NCBI GenBank assembly: GCA_013821265.1
Contig: JACDHD010000001.1
Location: forward strand, 1 to 64,000
Source: Parachlamydiaceae bacterium
GTDB lineage: Bacteria > Chlamydiota > Chlamydiia > Chlamydiales > Parachlamydiaceae
Direction: 5' to 3'
DNA length: 64,000 nucleotides
In this document: positions 25,381 through 36,480 of the stretch, in pieces
Numbering within the stretch: the stretch's first letter is position 1
Layout of the letters: each line of letters opens with the position of its first letter
Translations under genes and position numbers: made by a program
The notes under the pieces: generated by a model
The model's database searches: none
Told to the model about the DNA's origin: nothing
The model's input: only the letters and a program-made list of their open reading frames with translations

Positions 25381-26249
25381 GTAATTCTTTAAAACAATCC
25401 ATGAAACAACTTCTTCGGTCGGTTGCGAAAGAACGCGATCTTACTTTTGATGAAATTTGGCATAACTTGATTCTAGAACGGTTCTTAGCCCGTCTCTGCC
25501 AATCAAAGTATAAGAGCAACTTCATTCTTAAAGGAGGATCTCTTCTTGCTCGATACATACCCATAGGACGCGAAACAAAGGATTTAGATTTCTTGGTTGA
25601 TAAACTGCAAAATACAGAAGAGTTCTTGAGTAAAGCCTTCGATCACATTTGTAGCGTTCGCATCGAAGATGGATTTGAATTTGAAAAAGTGAAAATAGGC
25701 AAACTTGCACATCCCCGAATGGACTATACAGGCATTGAAGTGCTGCTGTTAGCAAAGCTAGGTGGGCCACAAACGTATATTCAGATTGATCTTGGTTTTG
25801 GGGATATAGTAGAGGCTATTGACTATTCTATGGACTTAACATCAACATCGCAAGGTCCCCTGTTTGAAAGCAAAATTCAAGTGCGCTCATATCCCAAAGA
25901 GTTTATTTTTGCAGACAAGCTTGAGACAGTAGTTCATCGTGGCATGGGTAACACTAGAATGAAGGATTTCCATGATCTCCACTCTCTCATCTCTTTAGAG
26001 AAATGCTTAGATCCCGCTTACACTGACAAGGTCGTGATGACAGTTTTTAATCATAGACAAACTCAGCTGAAATTACCCCTAAAGCTTGATGTTGAATTTA
26101 CAGAGATATTGCAACCGTTATGGCGGGAATATCAAAAGGATCTTCCAAGCAATCAGGTTGCGATTAAACCCCCAGAGTTAATTCAGGATGTGATCTCTTA
26201 CATTAATTCCTGGTTAAAGAATAATACGAAACTATGCATTTCTGAATAA
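25377..26249 (+). CDS. abiEii: AbiEii-family nucleotidyltransferase toxin
   Basis: Toxin of the AbiE system, a DNA polymerase beta-type nucleotidyltransferase that in characterised relatives modifies tRNA acceptor ends or otherwise blocks growth and phage replication. Motif I GGS is in FILKGGSLLARYIPIGRE, followed by the catalytic DLD of TKDLDFLVDK; later family motifs QIDLGFGD and KEFIFADKLETVVHRGMGNT RMKDF are intact. At 290 aa it is full length. It overlaps abiEi by 4 bp. An inverted repeat (CTTCCTA/TAGGAAG, 26301-26323) lies 52 nt downstream. Confidence 0.92.
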   Translation: MSNSLKQSMKQLLRSVAKERDLTFDEIWHNLILERFLARLCQSKYKSNFILKGGSLLARYIPIGRETKDLDFLVDKLQNTEEFLSKAFDHICSVRIEDGFEFEKVKIGKLAHPRMDYTGIEVLLLAKLGGPQTYIQIDLGFGDIVEAIDYSMDLTSTSQGPLFESKIQVRSYPKEFIFADKLETVVHRGMGNTRMKDFHDLHSLISLEKCLDPAYTDKVVMTVFNHRQTQLKLPLKLDVEFTEILQPLWREYQKDLPSNQVAIKPPELIQDVISYINSWLKNNTKLCISE

Positions 26250-26345
26250 TAATTAAGTTGTTTTAAAAATTTTTTTATTGAAGGAAAAAGTGTGTTATCA
26301 CTTCCTATCACGTTTTTAGGAAGCTCTACAATTGGATTTTAAGCA

Positions 26346-26582
26346 ATGCAATTCAATATGGTGCTCAGCCAGAATGCCATAGCCATTAAGCTTTACGAAA
26401 ATTATCGGTTCATTTCCTCAAGCAATCCGAAACCCGGATGGAGTTATCAAGAATTGATCCACGGACAAATAAAATTACGAAAACGAAATTCTCGTTTCCT
26501 GAAGCGGCCGGAATGCTTCGCGCTTTCGATATTACCCTTGTTTAGAAGGCATGATGAAGATCATAGCTTCCACAAATTTTAA
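26346..26582 (+). pseudogene. Possible remnant of a GNAT acetyltransferase C-terminus
   Basis: The first 20 residues (MVLSQNAIAIKLYENYRF) match the end of typical GNAT domains, where NxxAIxLYExxGF closes the fold. The rest of the 78-residue frame does not look like protein, and no Shine-Dalgarno precedes it. I read it as a leftover 3' fragment of an acetyltransferase gene. Low confidence. Confidence 0.3.
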
Positions 26583-26644
26583 CTCTGAGTTATTACGGTT
26601 GCATTTTAGAAATGGCGCTCACTTCTAAAATGCAATCTCTGAAA

Positions 26645-26875
26645 CTATTTGCAACGACAATTGCTTCCACATGCGCAATTATAACCACACTGACAATTCT
26701 CTCCGCAATTGCATGCTTGAGATGAACATTGACATCCTGAATTAGAAAAACAGCCACAATGTCTCTCTTGGGTACAGGTACAATTTTGGCAATTGCAATT
26801 GCTCATATTGGGAGTAGCAGAAATAAAGCTAACTGCCATAAGTGAAGCACCTAAAAAACCAAGTATCATTTTCAT
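26645..26875 (-). CDS. Secreted Cys-rich metal-binding peptide, 76 aa
   Basis: A signal peptide (MKMILGFLGASLMAVSFISA) is followed by about 55 residues containing some 18 cysteines in CxC and CxCxxxC patterns (CNCQNCTCTQ, CNCGENCQCGYNCACG). This is metallothionein-like, able to chelate Cu, Zn, Cd or similar ions outside the cytoplasm. There is no sequence motif for a named metallothionein family. It sits with a second Cys-rich peptide gene (26914-27063) just downstream of the czcCBA efflux operon on the same strand, so a joint role in metal resistance is likely. Confidence 0.75.
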   Translation of the reverse strand: MKMILGFLGASLMAVSFISATPNMSNCNCQNCTCTQERHCGCFSNSGCQCSSQACNCGENCQCGYNCACGSNCRCK

Positions 26876-26913
26876 AATTTTCCTTTTTTTGTGTAAAGTT
26901 TAAAATATTTCTA

Positions 26914-27063
26914 TTAAGCTAATTCAATGCAGCAGCAATTATCTCCACATGAACAATCACTGCCGCAACAACATTTTTTATTTTGAGTACACGAACTCTT
27001 CTGTTCTGTTCTAAATGATTGCGTAGATGCAGCAGCTAATTTAAAGTTTTTCTTCTTTCGCAT
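26914..27063 (-). CDS. Cys-rich peptide, 49 aa (metallothionein-like)
   Basis: A short frame from an ATG at 27063 to a TAA at 26914-26916. The N-terminus is basic (MRKKKNFKLAAASTQSFRTE) and the C-terminus is cysteine-dense (KKCCCGSDCSCGDNCCCIEL; ten cysteines in total). It resembles the neighbouring 76-aa peptide in the CG-x-x-C pattern but lacks a signal peptide, so it may chelate metal in the cytoplasm. It lies 38 bp upstream of the 76-aa gene in the same orientation, and the pair may be cotranscribed. It is too short for most gene callers. The cysteine density and context argue that it is real. Confidence 0.65.
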   Translation of the reverse strand: MRKKKNFKLAAASTQSFRTEQKSSCTQNKKCCCGSDCSCGDNCCCIELA

Positions 27064-27559
27064 TTTTTGACTTTGTATCGCGTTAGTGTAAAGGTAAATG
27101 TCATTTGTAACTATGGTATATTCGACTCTTAAATAAAGTCAACAGCCAATAAATTCCTTCTTCCTAAATACCAAAACTATTTTAGAAATATAAGCTATCA
27201 AGCACGCGCAGCTGGTCAGAGACCTTTTTAGAAACGGTCAACTTGGCTTTATTTCAGCATCGAATGTTGCTCGTTAGAGAAGCTTGGATAATCCAAGCTT
27301 CCTAATCTTTAGCGCTGATTATACATATTTCGATCCTGTTGCATCATTCCCCTTTCTGTGTTTTCAAATCCGTTAATCGGCAGTGCGGCTGGATCGCTTG
27401 GTACATAGGGGCATGGAACTTATCATTGATCGGGAAACTATCGACAGCTCAATTTAAGAGAAAGGTTGCAGTAAAGGACTGTAAGATTTAAATTATAAAT
27501 GCTGCGGAATTGTGGCTTACAGATTATAAAATGAATACATAAAAAGGAATTTTTAGTAT
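27064..27559. other. Intergenic region with a perfect dyad
   Basis: About 500 bp without a gene between the Cys-rich peptides and czcA. It contains a perfect inverted repeat GAAGCTTGGA-TAA-TCCAAGCTTC at 27280-27302, which could be an operator or a transcription stop for the czc operon read leftward. There is no clear T-run. The remainder shows nothing I can name. Confidence 0.5.
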
Positions 27560-30712
<3,153 letters not shown>

Positions 30713-30723
30713 TTATCAAATGT

Positions 30724-32001
30724 TTAATGTTCATGTTTGGCTCCGGATTTTTCTAAATCAGCTTTAAGGATGAAACTATTTTCAGACACGTAGCGATCAC
30801 CCGGATTGATTCCAGATATAATTTCTACCCATTCTTTATTTTTTCTTCCTAATTGTACAGGCATGACTTCAAATAAATTACCAACAGATAGGAAAACAAC
30901 ATCCCAATCTCTAAATGTCTGCAAAGCCCCATCCTTAACAGCTACATGAATGGGAACATTTTCAACAGTAATTTCTCCTGAGACGAATAATCCAGGTTTC
31001 CATGTTTCGTTAGGATTGGTTAATACAGCTCGTGCTACAACACTTTGAGTATTTTCATTCCCAAGAGAAGAGATATAGGATACAGCAGCTTCTTGCTTTA
31101 AGTTTCCATCTAAACTTGTTACCTGAATGGAGTCACCAACATGCACGCGAGATAAATCCTGGCGATAAATATTAAAATCCGCCCAAACTGAACTAAGATC
31201 TGAAATGACAAATATATTCTCTTGACCTGATAGATACATTCCAAGGTTGATGTTTTTCTTAATAATTATCCCATTAATTTCAGAGCGCACCTCATAATTT
31301 TGCAAGCTTTCATTACTTTCGATTACAGCTAGAACCTCCCCTTTACGAACGAAATTACCAAGCTTTTTATTTACAGCTTTCACCATCCCTGGAAATCGTG
31401 GGGTGATGTAGACAGTATTCTCTTCGTTTGTTATAATCTTGCCCATGACGTCTAGCTTGATCTCTAAAGTTATTGGCCCCGCTTCTTCGATTCTAATCAT
31501 ATTAGCTTTAATTGCTTCTGGCGTAAGTTCAACACGTCCTTCATAAGATTCATACTCCCATTCATAATTTTTATCTTTATTTGTAGCTATCATTTTAACT
31601 TTAAAAGAATGAGGTTCAGTGGCCTCCATAGTACTTTCTAAGTAATCGCCTTCTAGTTTAAATGGAATTTTTTCTAAACGATTAATACGCTTCAACTCCA
31701 TTTCATATTGAACATCGGAAGGCTTAATGGGTGTGCCGTCCTCATAAAAATAGATTCTGAATCTAGGTGGAACTCCTTCTGGTTCAAAAATTGTGACTTC
31801 AACTTGAAACCCGTCTTTTTCTAAAAGTCTACCGCGATGAGGACCTCTTTTAAAGGCTTCTACAGAACCTGTACTAGTTACTTCATGAAAGTTGGAAGGC
31901 TGATTAAATAGAATAGGTTTAAAATAAAAAAAGCTAACCGCTCCTAGTATAGCAATAACGAGTAACGCTATTAGATTGATTATCCACGGATGATTTTTCA
32001 T
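30724..32001 (-). CDS. czcB: CzcB-type periplasmic adaptor protein
   Basis: A membrane-fusion protein connecting CzcA to the outer-membrane channel. One N-terminal membrane anchor (WIINLIALLVIAILGAVSFF) is followed by the CzcB-specific region RGPHRGRLLEKDGFQVEVTI and FRIYFYEDGTPIKPSDVQYE. Then come the barrel-sandwich/lipoyl halves (ITPRFPGMVKAVNKKLGNFV, EINGIIIKKNINLGMYLSG) and a beta-barrel domain. It has a His-containing tail (KSGAKHEH) that may bind metal. At 425 aa it is full length, 2 bp after czcC. Confidence 0.93.
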   Translation of the reverse strand: MKNHPWIINLIALLVIAILGAVSFFYFKPILFNQPSNFHEVTSTGSVEAFKRGPHRGRLLEKDGFQVEVTIFEPEGVPPRFRIYFYEDGTPIKPSDVQYEMELKRINRLEKIPFKLEGDYLESTMEATEPHSFKVKMIATNKDKNYEWEYESYEGRVELTPEAIKANMIRIEEAGPITLEIKLDVMGKIITNEENTVYITPRFPGMVKAVNKKLGNFVRKGEVLAVIESNESLQNYEVRSEINGIIIKKNINLGMYLSGQENIFVISDLSSVWADFNIYRQDLSRVHVGDSIQVTSLDGNLKQEAAVSYISSLGNENTQSVVARAVLTNPNETWKPGLFVSGEITVENVPIHVAVKDGALQTFRDWDVVFLSVGNLFEVMPVQLGRKNKEWVEIISGINPGDRYVSENSFILKADLEKSGAKHEH

Positions 32002-32003
32002 GT

Positions 32004-33248
32004 CTACTCACACTGCTGGTTAATAATTGCTTTTGATCCCGTTAGCCCTTCAAGTTGAGCTAAAGCTTTATGATACGCTTCCAAAGCCTGTAAATAACGA
32101 ATTTTAGACGTTCGATAAGACCTTTCAGTCTCCAATAACTCTAAATAGTTGTATCGGGCTAATTCATAACCTTTATAACTAAAATCATAGGCTCTTTGAG
32201 CGGCTGGAAGAACAACATTCCTTAGAAGGTTTAACTCAGAAAACACTGTCTGTACAGTTGAATATGAGGTGTTTAGCTCAGTAAGAAGCTTTGTCCATAT
32301 AGCTTCTCTTTCTTTCTCTAATTTTTCTAAATTCTCATAAGACTCCCATATTCTCCCTTGATTGCGGTCACTAATGGGAATGGGAATAGAAAACCCTAAT
32401 ACCCAAACCCATTTACCAGCTTCCTCTAAATAACGAGGACCTCCTCTCAAATTTACATCTGGATAGGCTTTACTTTTTTCAACTGCCACCCTAGCAGCGC
32501 GGAGATTGTCTTCAAAATAAGAACGCACAATTTGAGGATGCTGATCGACTAATACCCCCATCTTTTCAAGAGAAATAACCTCTGGAATCCATTCTAGATT
32601 GCCTACAACTTCAAATGCATTATTATTTGTTTCATTCCATTGAGCTGAAAGTTTATTTTTTGCATTTCTTAATTCGTTATGGGCATTATTAATATCAATA
32701 ATCGCTGAATTTAATAAAACAGTAAAATTTGACTGTTCAATAACAGATGCTTTACCAGCTTGTACACGCTTCTCAACTATTGAAGAAAATCCCTGAAGAA
32801 CTTTTAAATTTTCTTCTAGAAATGCAATTTTCTGCTGATTTATTAAAACCTCAATAAATAACAAAGTTGTGTCTACAAAAAGTTGCCTCTTTCTAACTTC
32901 ATAATCTAAGGCCACCCTATCCCGTTCACTTTGTGCAAATTGAAGACGTGCCTTGCGTTTTCCTCCAAGCTCAATCAGCTGACTTAATAAAAGCGTGGTT
33001 TGCATGAAAATTGGAGTACCAATATTTTCAGTTTCCGCATCAAATGCCGGATTAGGACGAAAGCCTGCTTGTAAAATCCTCGCATCACCAGCTCGCATTT
33101 CATAACTAAAGGAATTAAGCTCCGGATTATTTAATAAGGTAAGAGCTAAGGCATCTGCAAGTGAACGTGAGGGTTGGGCATATATTTGGAAAAAAAATAA
33201 TTGTAAAAGAAGTCCCAAAAAAATAAATTTTCGCATACCACCATTCAC
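32004..33248 (-). CDS. czcC: CzcC/TolC-type outer-membrane channel
   Basis: Outer-membrane factor of the metal exporter; 414 aa with signal peptide (FIFLGLLLQLFFFQIYA) and the two tandem OEP repeats of helical hairpins: SLADALALTLLNNPELNSFS, then ERDRVALDYEVRKRQLFVDT and AQRAYDFSYKGYELARYNYL. The first gene of the czcCBA operon. Two starts are possible, four codons apart; AGGTGA lies close before the first. The promoter must lie in the A/T-tract region above 33249, where a TATAAA at 33281-33286 (minus strand) is a candidate -10. Confidence 0.92.
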   Translation of the reverse strand: MNGGMRKFIFLGLLLQLFFFQIYAQPSRSLADALALTLLNNPELNSFSYEMRAGDARILQAGFRPNPAFDAETENIGTPIFMQTTLLLSQLIELGGKRKARLQFAQSERDRVALDYEVRKRQLFVDTTLLFIEVLINQQKIAFLEENLKVLQGFSSIVEKRVQAGKASVIEQSNFTVLLNSAIIDINNAHNELRNAKNKLSAQWNETNNNAFEVVGNLEWIPEVISLEKMGVLVDQHPQIVRSYFEDNLRAARVAVEKSKAYPDVNLRGGPRYLEEAGKWVWVLGFSIPIPISDRNQGRIWESYENLEKLEKEREAIWTKLLTELNTSYSTVQTVFSELNLLRNVVLPAAQRAYDFSYKGYELARYNYLELLETERSYRTSKIRYLQALEAYHKALAQLEGLTGSKAIINQQCE

Positions 33249-33607
33249 CTGAAAGTTTTAGGAAAGATTACTGCCTGATTTTTATAGCTTTTTTTTTTTA
33301 AATACAATACATATCGAAAGAGCTTTTGCCTTTTATTGAGTACGTGAAACAAAATGGACAAAACGCTTGCCCCACTTTAGAAAGCAAATTTTTTTCGTTT
33401 AGCTGCTATACACATATACCCTCCAAGGCAGGTTGGATTAACCTTGGTGATTCTCAGTATTGTGAATGGTGCAATCCATAAATAACACTCCATATCGACC
33501 ATAGCATGCATGCTTTGCTTAGTCCATTGCATTGCTTAACCTCTTTTAGTGGTGGTAAAATTATTATTTTTTGATATTATGGTCGTTTCTAAATACTTGT
33601 GATTTTC
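33249..33607. other. Gene-free region upstream of czcC
   Basis: About 360 bp containing the divergent promoters of czcC and the P-loop gene. A poly-A/T tract at 33287-33301 lies between a weak TTGTAT and TATAAA on the minus strand. An open frame without a start codon (33302-33481, ending ...GDSQYCEWCNP) is present but unsupported. No recognisable CzcR/MerR dyad was seen. Confidence 0.35.
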
Positions 33608-34132
33608 ATGGAACAAAAAAAATTAAAGCAAATTGCTATTATCGGCTTGCCAGGAAGTGGGAAGTCTACATTTGCTACTAAGCTTGGAAATATACTAAAC
33701 ATTCCTGTCCATCATTTAGACAAGCACATGTTTGATGGCAAAAAGAAACGAGATAAGCAAGAATTCCTATCAGTCAAAAGTGCCCTGCTTAAAGAAGGGT
33801 TTTGGATTATAGAAGGTTGCTCTTTTTCAACATTAGAAATGCGATTTGCCCAAGCAGACACCATCATCTATTTTCATCTGCCACGTTGGCTCTGCATCTG
33901 GAGAGTATGCAAAAGATTATTCACTTTTGACAAAAGGATTGCTGATACAGGCTGTCTTAATGGTATTAATTGGCTGCTCATAAAATACATTTGGAATTTT
34001 GATCGAGATAAGCGACAGGGTATCGAAGAACTTCGACAACGTTATCCCAAGGTTGATTTTTTAATTTTTCGACATCCGCAAGACCCTGAAAAATATCTAG
34101 AAAAATTAGAGCTAAAGCGCTTTTACAATTAA
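33608..34132 (+). CDS. P-loop nucleotide kinase-like protein (FlaR/topology-modulation type)
   Basis: A small P-loop NTPase of the adenylate-kinase-like group often annotated as topology modulation protein FlaR. Walker A is perfect: AIIGLPGSGKSTFATKLG near residues 11-28. The HHLDKHMFDGKKKRD and WIIEGCSFSTLEMRFAQAD segments are typical of this family, where the enzyme probably phosphorylates a small substrate. I take the ATG at 33608 rather than a GTG three codons earlier. Neither has a good Shine-Dalgarno. Substrate unknown. Confidence 0.8.
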   Translation: MEQKKLKQIAIIGLPGSGKSTFATKLGNILNIPVHHLDKHMFDGKKKRDKQEFLSVKSALLKEGFWIIEGCSFSTLEMRFAQADTIIYFHLPRWLCIWRVCKRLFTFDKRIADTGCLNGINWLLIKYIWNFDRDKRQGIEELRQRYPKVDFLIFRHPQDPEKYLEKLELKRFYN

Positions 34133-34264
34133 AAGTTTTGGAATTACTTTAGCTTCATCAGTCCCCCCATACGAATGCGCCATTCCCCCTACACCGCTCA
34201 TATTTAACCTATTATGAATTATCTTGCTTTCTGTAGTTACGTTTCTGTCTTCGTACTTCCCGAA

Positions 34265-34319
34265 GCAACATGTTATGTATTCTAACAGAGCATTGCATAA
34301 AATTGCAACATATGTTATG
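34265..34319 (+). promoter_or_regulatory. Twin palindromic operator-like boxes before the Panacea TA pair
   Basis: GCAACATGTTATG at 34265-34277 and GCAACATATGTTATG at 34305-34319 are two variants of one box, 40 bp apart (about four helix turns). The second contains the perfect palindrome AACATATGTT. They lie just upstream of the XRE-type antitoxin gene and are the probable binding sites for its HTH domain. A TTGCAT (34293-34298) and the TTATGAT at 34315-34321 could be the promoter elements the boxes overlap. Confidence 0.55.
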
Positions 34320-34342
34320 ATGAAAAGAAAAGGATTGTGTTT

Positions 34343-35134
34343 ATGGAAACATCTTTAGGTAAACGAATAAAAGCTTTGCGGCAAGCATTGAGGATAAGCC
34401 AAGAGGAATTGGCGCAAAGATTAGAGCTGGATAGAGCTTCGCTGTCTTTAATCGAAAATGATAAACGCTCATTGAAAGCTGATGAACTTATTTTACTTTC
34501 AAAATCTTTGAATATTTCGATCGATGAGCTGTTAAATCTCAAATCGTCAACAGAGGTTGTTTTAGAAAAACCTCAGAAGCCGAAAGAGAAGAAAACAGAC
34601 TTACGGATTAGTGTCCCAAGAAAAAACCTGAAAAAGTTTAAGGAAGTTCTTCTCTATATATTGGGAAAGGTTGGAGCAAAACCTAATGTTGGTGAAACTG
34701 TACTCTACAAGCTGCTGTACTTCATAGATTTCAACTATTACGAAAAATATGAAGAACAACTCATTGGAGCCACCTATATCAAAAATCATCATGGCCCTAC
34801 CCCTATCGAGTTTCAGTCCATTATAAATGAAATGATAGAAAACAAAGAAATTGAAGTTGTGAAAAGTAAGTATTTTCAGCATCTCCAAAAAAAATATCTG
34901 CCTCATCAAGAACCTGATCTTTCTGTCTTTAATGCAAATGAGATCAAAGTGATAGACGATGTGTTGCAAAAATTATCTGGCATGAATGCATCAACAATAA
35001 GTGAATACTCTCATCAAGATGTTCCGTGGATGGTCACATCGGAAAGGCAAAAAATTGATTATGAATCTGTATTTTACCGAACCCCTGCTTATAGCGTAAG
35101 AGAGTATAGCAACGATGAAATTCAAACACATTGA
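34343..35134 (+). CDS. XRE-HTH/Panacea (SocA-like) antitoxin
   Basis: An antitoxin with two parts. The N-terminal XRE helix-turn-helix spans residues 5-60 (GKRIKALRQALRISQEELAQ, RLELDRASLSLIENDKR). The Panacea/SocA-like (DUF4065) domain begins near 90 (KEVLLYILGKVGAKPNVGET, LYKLLYFIDFNYYEKYEEQL, GATYIKNHHGPTPIEFQSII). Panacea domains are known as versatile antitoxin modules found with many unrelated toxins. Here the partner is a RelE-like toxin whose gene starts 20 nt before this stop. AGGA lies 8 nt before the ATG; a GTG two codons earlier is less likely. Autoregulation via the twin boxes upstream is inferred. Confidence 0.88.
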   Translation: METSLGKRIKALRQALRISQEELAQRLELDRASLSLIENDKRSLKADELILLSKSLNISIDELLNLKSSTEVVLEKPQKPKEKKTDLRISVPRKNLKKFKEVLLYILGKVGAKPNVGETVLYKLLYFIDFNYYEKYEEQLIGATYIKNHHGPTPIEFQSIINEMIENKEIEVVKSKYFQHLQKKYLPHQEPDLSVFNANEIKVIDDVLQKLSGMNASTISEYSHQDVPWMVTSERQKIDYESVFYRTPAYSVREYSNDEIQTH

Positions 35135-35489
35135 GCAGCTAGATAAATTCAAGAAAGACCTAAAGAAGCTCCTGAAAAGATTTCCCAGTCTTGAGGAAGA
35201 CTTAGACTCGCTTGCAAAAGCTCAACTGTATGCTTATCACAAACTAAATGTCGATAATCATGGCATCTTTGCAATAGAAAATCTTGCACTCTCCTCTCCT
35301 AAAATTTTTAAAGTTAAGAAGTTCGCTTGCAAATCATTAAAAGGCAGAGGTGTTCATTCTGGTATTCGCGTTACATATGCATATTTTCCAATCGAAGACA
35401 GAATTGAGTTCATCGAAATCTACTACAAAGGTGATCAAGAGAATGAGGATAGGGAAAGGATCAAAAACCATTATATAAACAAAAGCTGA
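35115..35489 (+). CDS. RelE-like toxin paired with Panacea antitoxin
   Basis: A 124-aa RelE/ParE-superfamily protein, probably a ribosome-dependent mRNA interferase. Family features: an N-terminal helix pair (LDKFKKDLKKLLKRFPSLEE), then a beta sheet with FKVKKFACKSLKGRGVHSGI, RVTYAYFPIEDRIEFIEIYY and the final KGDQENEDRERI helix. It overlaps the antitoxin gene by 20 nt and is cotranscribed with it. The order antitoxin-then-toxin fits type II modules. The catalytic set of basic residues cannot be fixed by eye, so activity is unproven. Confidence 0.85.
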   Translation: MKFKHIEQLDKFKKDLKKLLKRFPSLEEDLDSLAKAQLYAYHKLNVDNHGIFAIENLALSSPKIFKVKKFACKSLKGRGVHSGIRVTYAYFPIEDRIEFIEIYYKGDQENEDRERIKNHYINKS

Positions 35490-35670
35490 GCTTTAAATAT
35501 GTCAAACACTTATTTTTCACAAAAATATCATCAAGTATGCTGGTCGTCCTTATATGACAGTTGATGAGATGAATCACGCAAATCCCGTAGCTTTTTATCT
35601 GTAAACTCACTAACTTGGTTGTAGCTTCGAATTTGTTCGAGAAGGTTTTGTAATCCAAAGGAAATTTCTA

Positions 35671-36471
35671 ATGTATTGTCAACTACTTGTAAGGTTAACT
35701 GCTTGCTTTCTATTCGTTATTCCCTGCCTCAACATTTTTTCTGCAGAGGAAAACTTTCTCCTTATTAATGGTGTGACAAATGAAATAGTAGTTGAGTTAG
35801 GCCCAAACATAAATGAAGGAATGAGTCCCTGCTCAACTTTTAAGATACCTTTAAGCCTGATGGGATATGATGCTGGTATTTTAAAGGACGAAAAAACTCC
35901 AATCTGGGATTTCCAAGACGGATATGATGATTGGCTTGAATCTTGGAGAGCCCCCCAGTCACCTCAATCCTGGATGAAACACTCTTGTGTTTGGTATTCT
36001 AAGATCTTAGCCTTACGATTAGGGATGGAACAAATTCAAAAATATTTAATCTTAATGGAATATGGGAACAAGGACATATCTGGAGGACTAGGACAACCAG
36101 GACCTACAAACGTCGCCTGGATAAACTCTTCTTTAAAAATTTCTCCAAAAGAACAAGTAGATTTCATTCAAAAAATGGTCATCGGAAAACTTCCTATTTC
36201 TCCAGACTCAATTCAAATGACAAATGCAATTCTATTTAAGGAAGTGTTCTCTGAGGGCTGGAAGTTGTTTGGGAAAACAGGATGGAGTGGTTCGGATATA
36301 GGAAAAGATGGTAAAACTTTGGAGCATGGTTGGTTTGTGGGATGGATTGAAAAAGACCAAAACTTTTACCCGTTCGCCTACCTCATTCGTGAAAAGAAAA
36401 TAAATCTAGATCAAAGAATTCCAAGAGTCAAACAGCTCCTGTTGGAGTCTGGGGTAATAACCGAGCCTTAA
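35671..36471 (+). CDS. Class D (OXA-type) beta-lactamase
   Basis: A serine beta-lactamase or BlaR-sensor-like penicillin-recognising enzyme of class D. All motifs are present in order: S55-T-F-K58 (active Ser and carboxylatable Lys), S105-C-V107 (SxV), Y131-G-N133, and K202-T-G204 in LFGKTGWSG. The class D Trp segment AWINSSLKISPKEQV is also there. The signal peptide (residues 1-24, ending NIFSA) sends it to the periplasm. At 266 aa it matches OXA enzymes in length. Environmental chlamydiae have little or no classical peptidoglycan target but are often beta-lactam tolerant; a resistance or cell-wall-remodelling role is possible. Confidence 0.93.
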   Translation: MYCQLLVRLTACFLFVIPCLNIFSAEENFLLINGVTNEIVVELGPNINEGMSPCSTFKIPLSLMGYDAGILKDEKTPIWDFQDGYDDWLESWRAPQSPQSWMKHSCVWYSKILALRLGMEQIQKYLILMEYGNKDISGGLGQPGPTNVAWINSSLKISPKEQVDFIQKMVIGKLPISPDSIQMTNAILFKEVFSEGWKLFGKTGWSGSDIGKDGKTLEHGWFVGWIEKDQNFYPFAYLIREKKINLDQRIPRVKQLLLESGVITEP

Positions 36472-36480
36472 AGGCTCTAT
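36463..36480. terminator. Bidirectional hairpin between convergent genes
   Basis: GAGCC-TTAAA-GGCTC (36463-36477), overlapping the stop of the beta-lactamase gene and followed by TATTTTGG. It lies exactly between two convergent coding ends and could stop transcription from either side. The stem is short. Confidence 0.5.

Noticed and set aside
33302-33481. Open frame ending GDSQYCEWCNP
   Set aside because: It has no start codon after the preceding stop, no ribosome site, and no recognisable motif.
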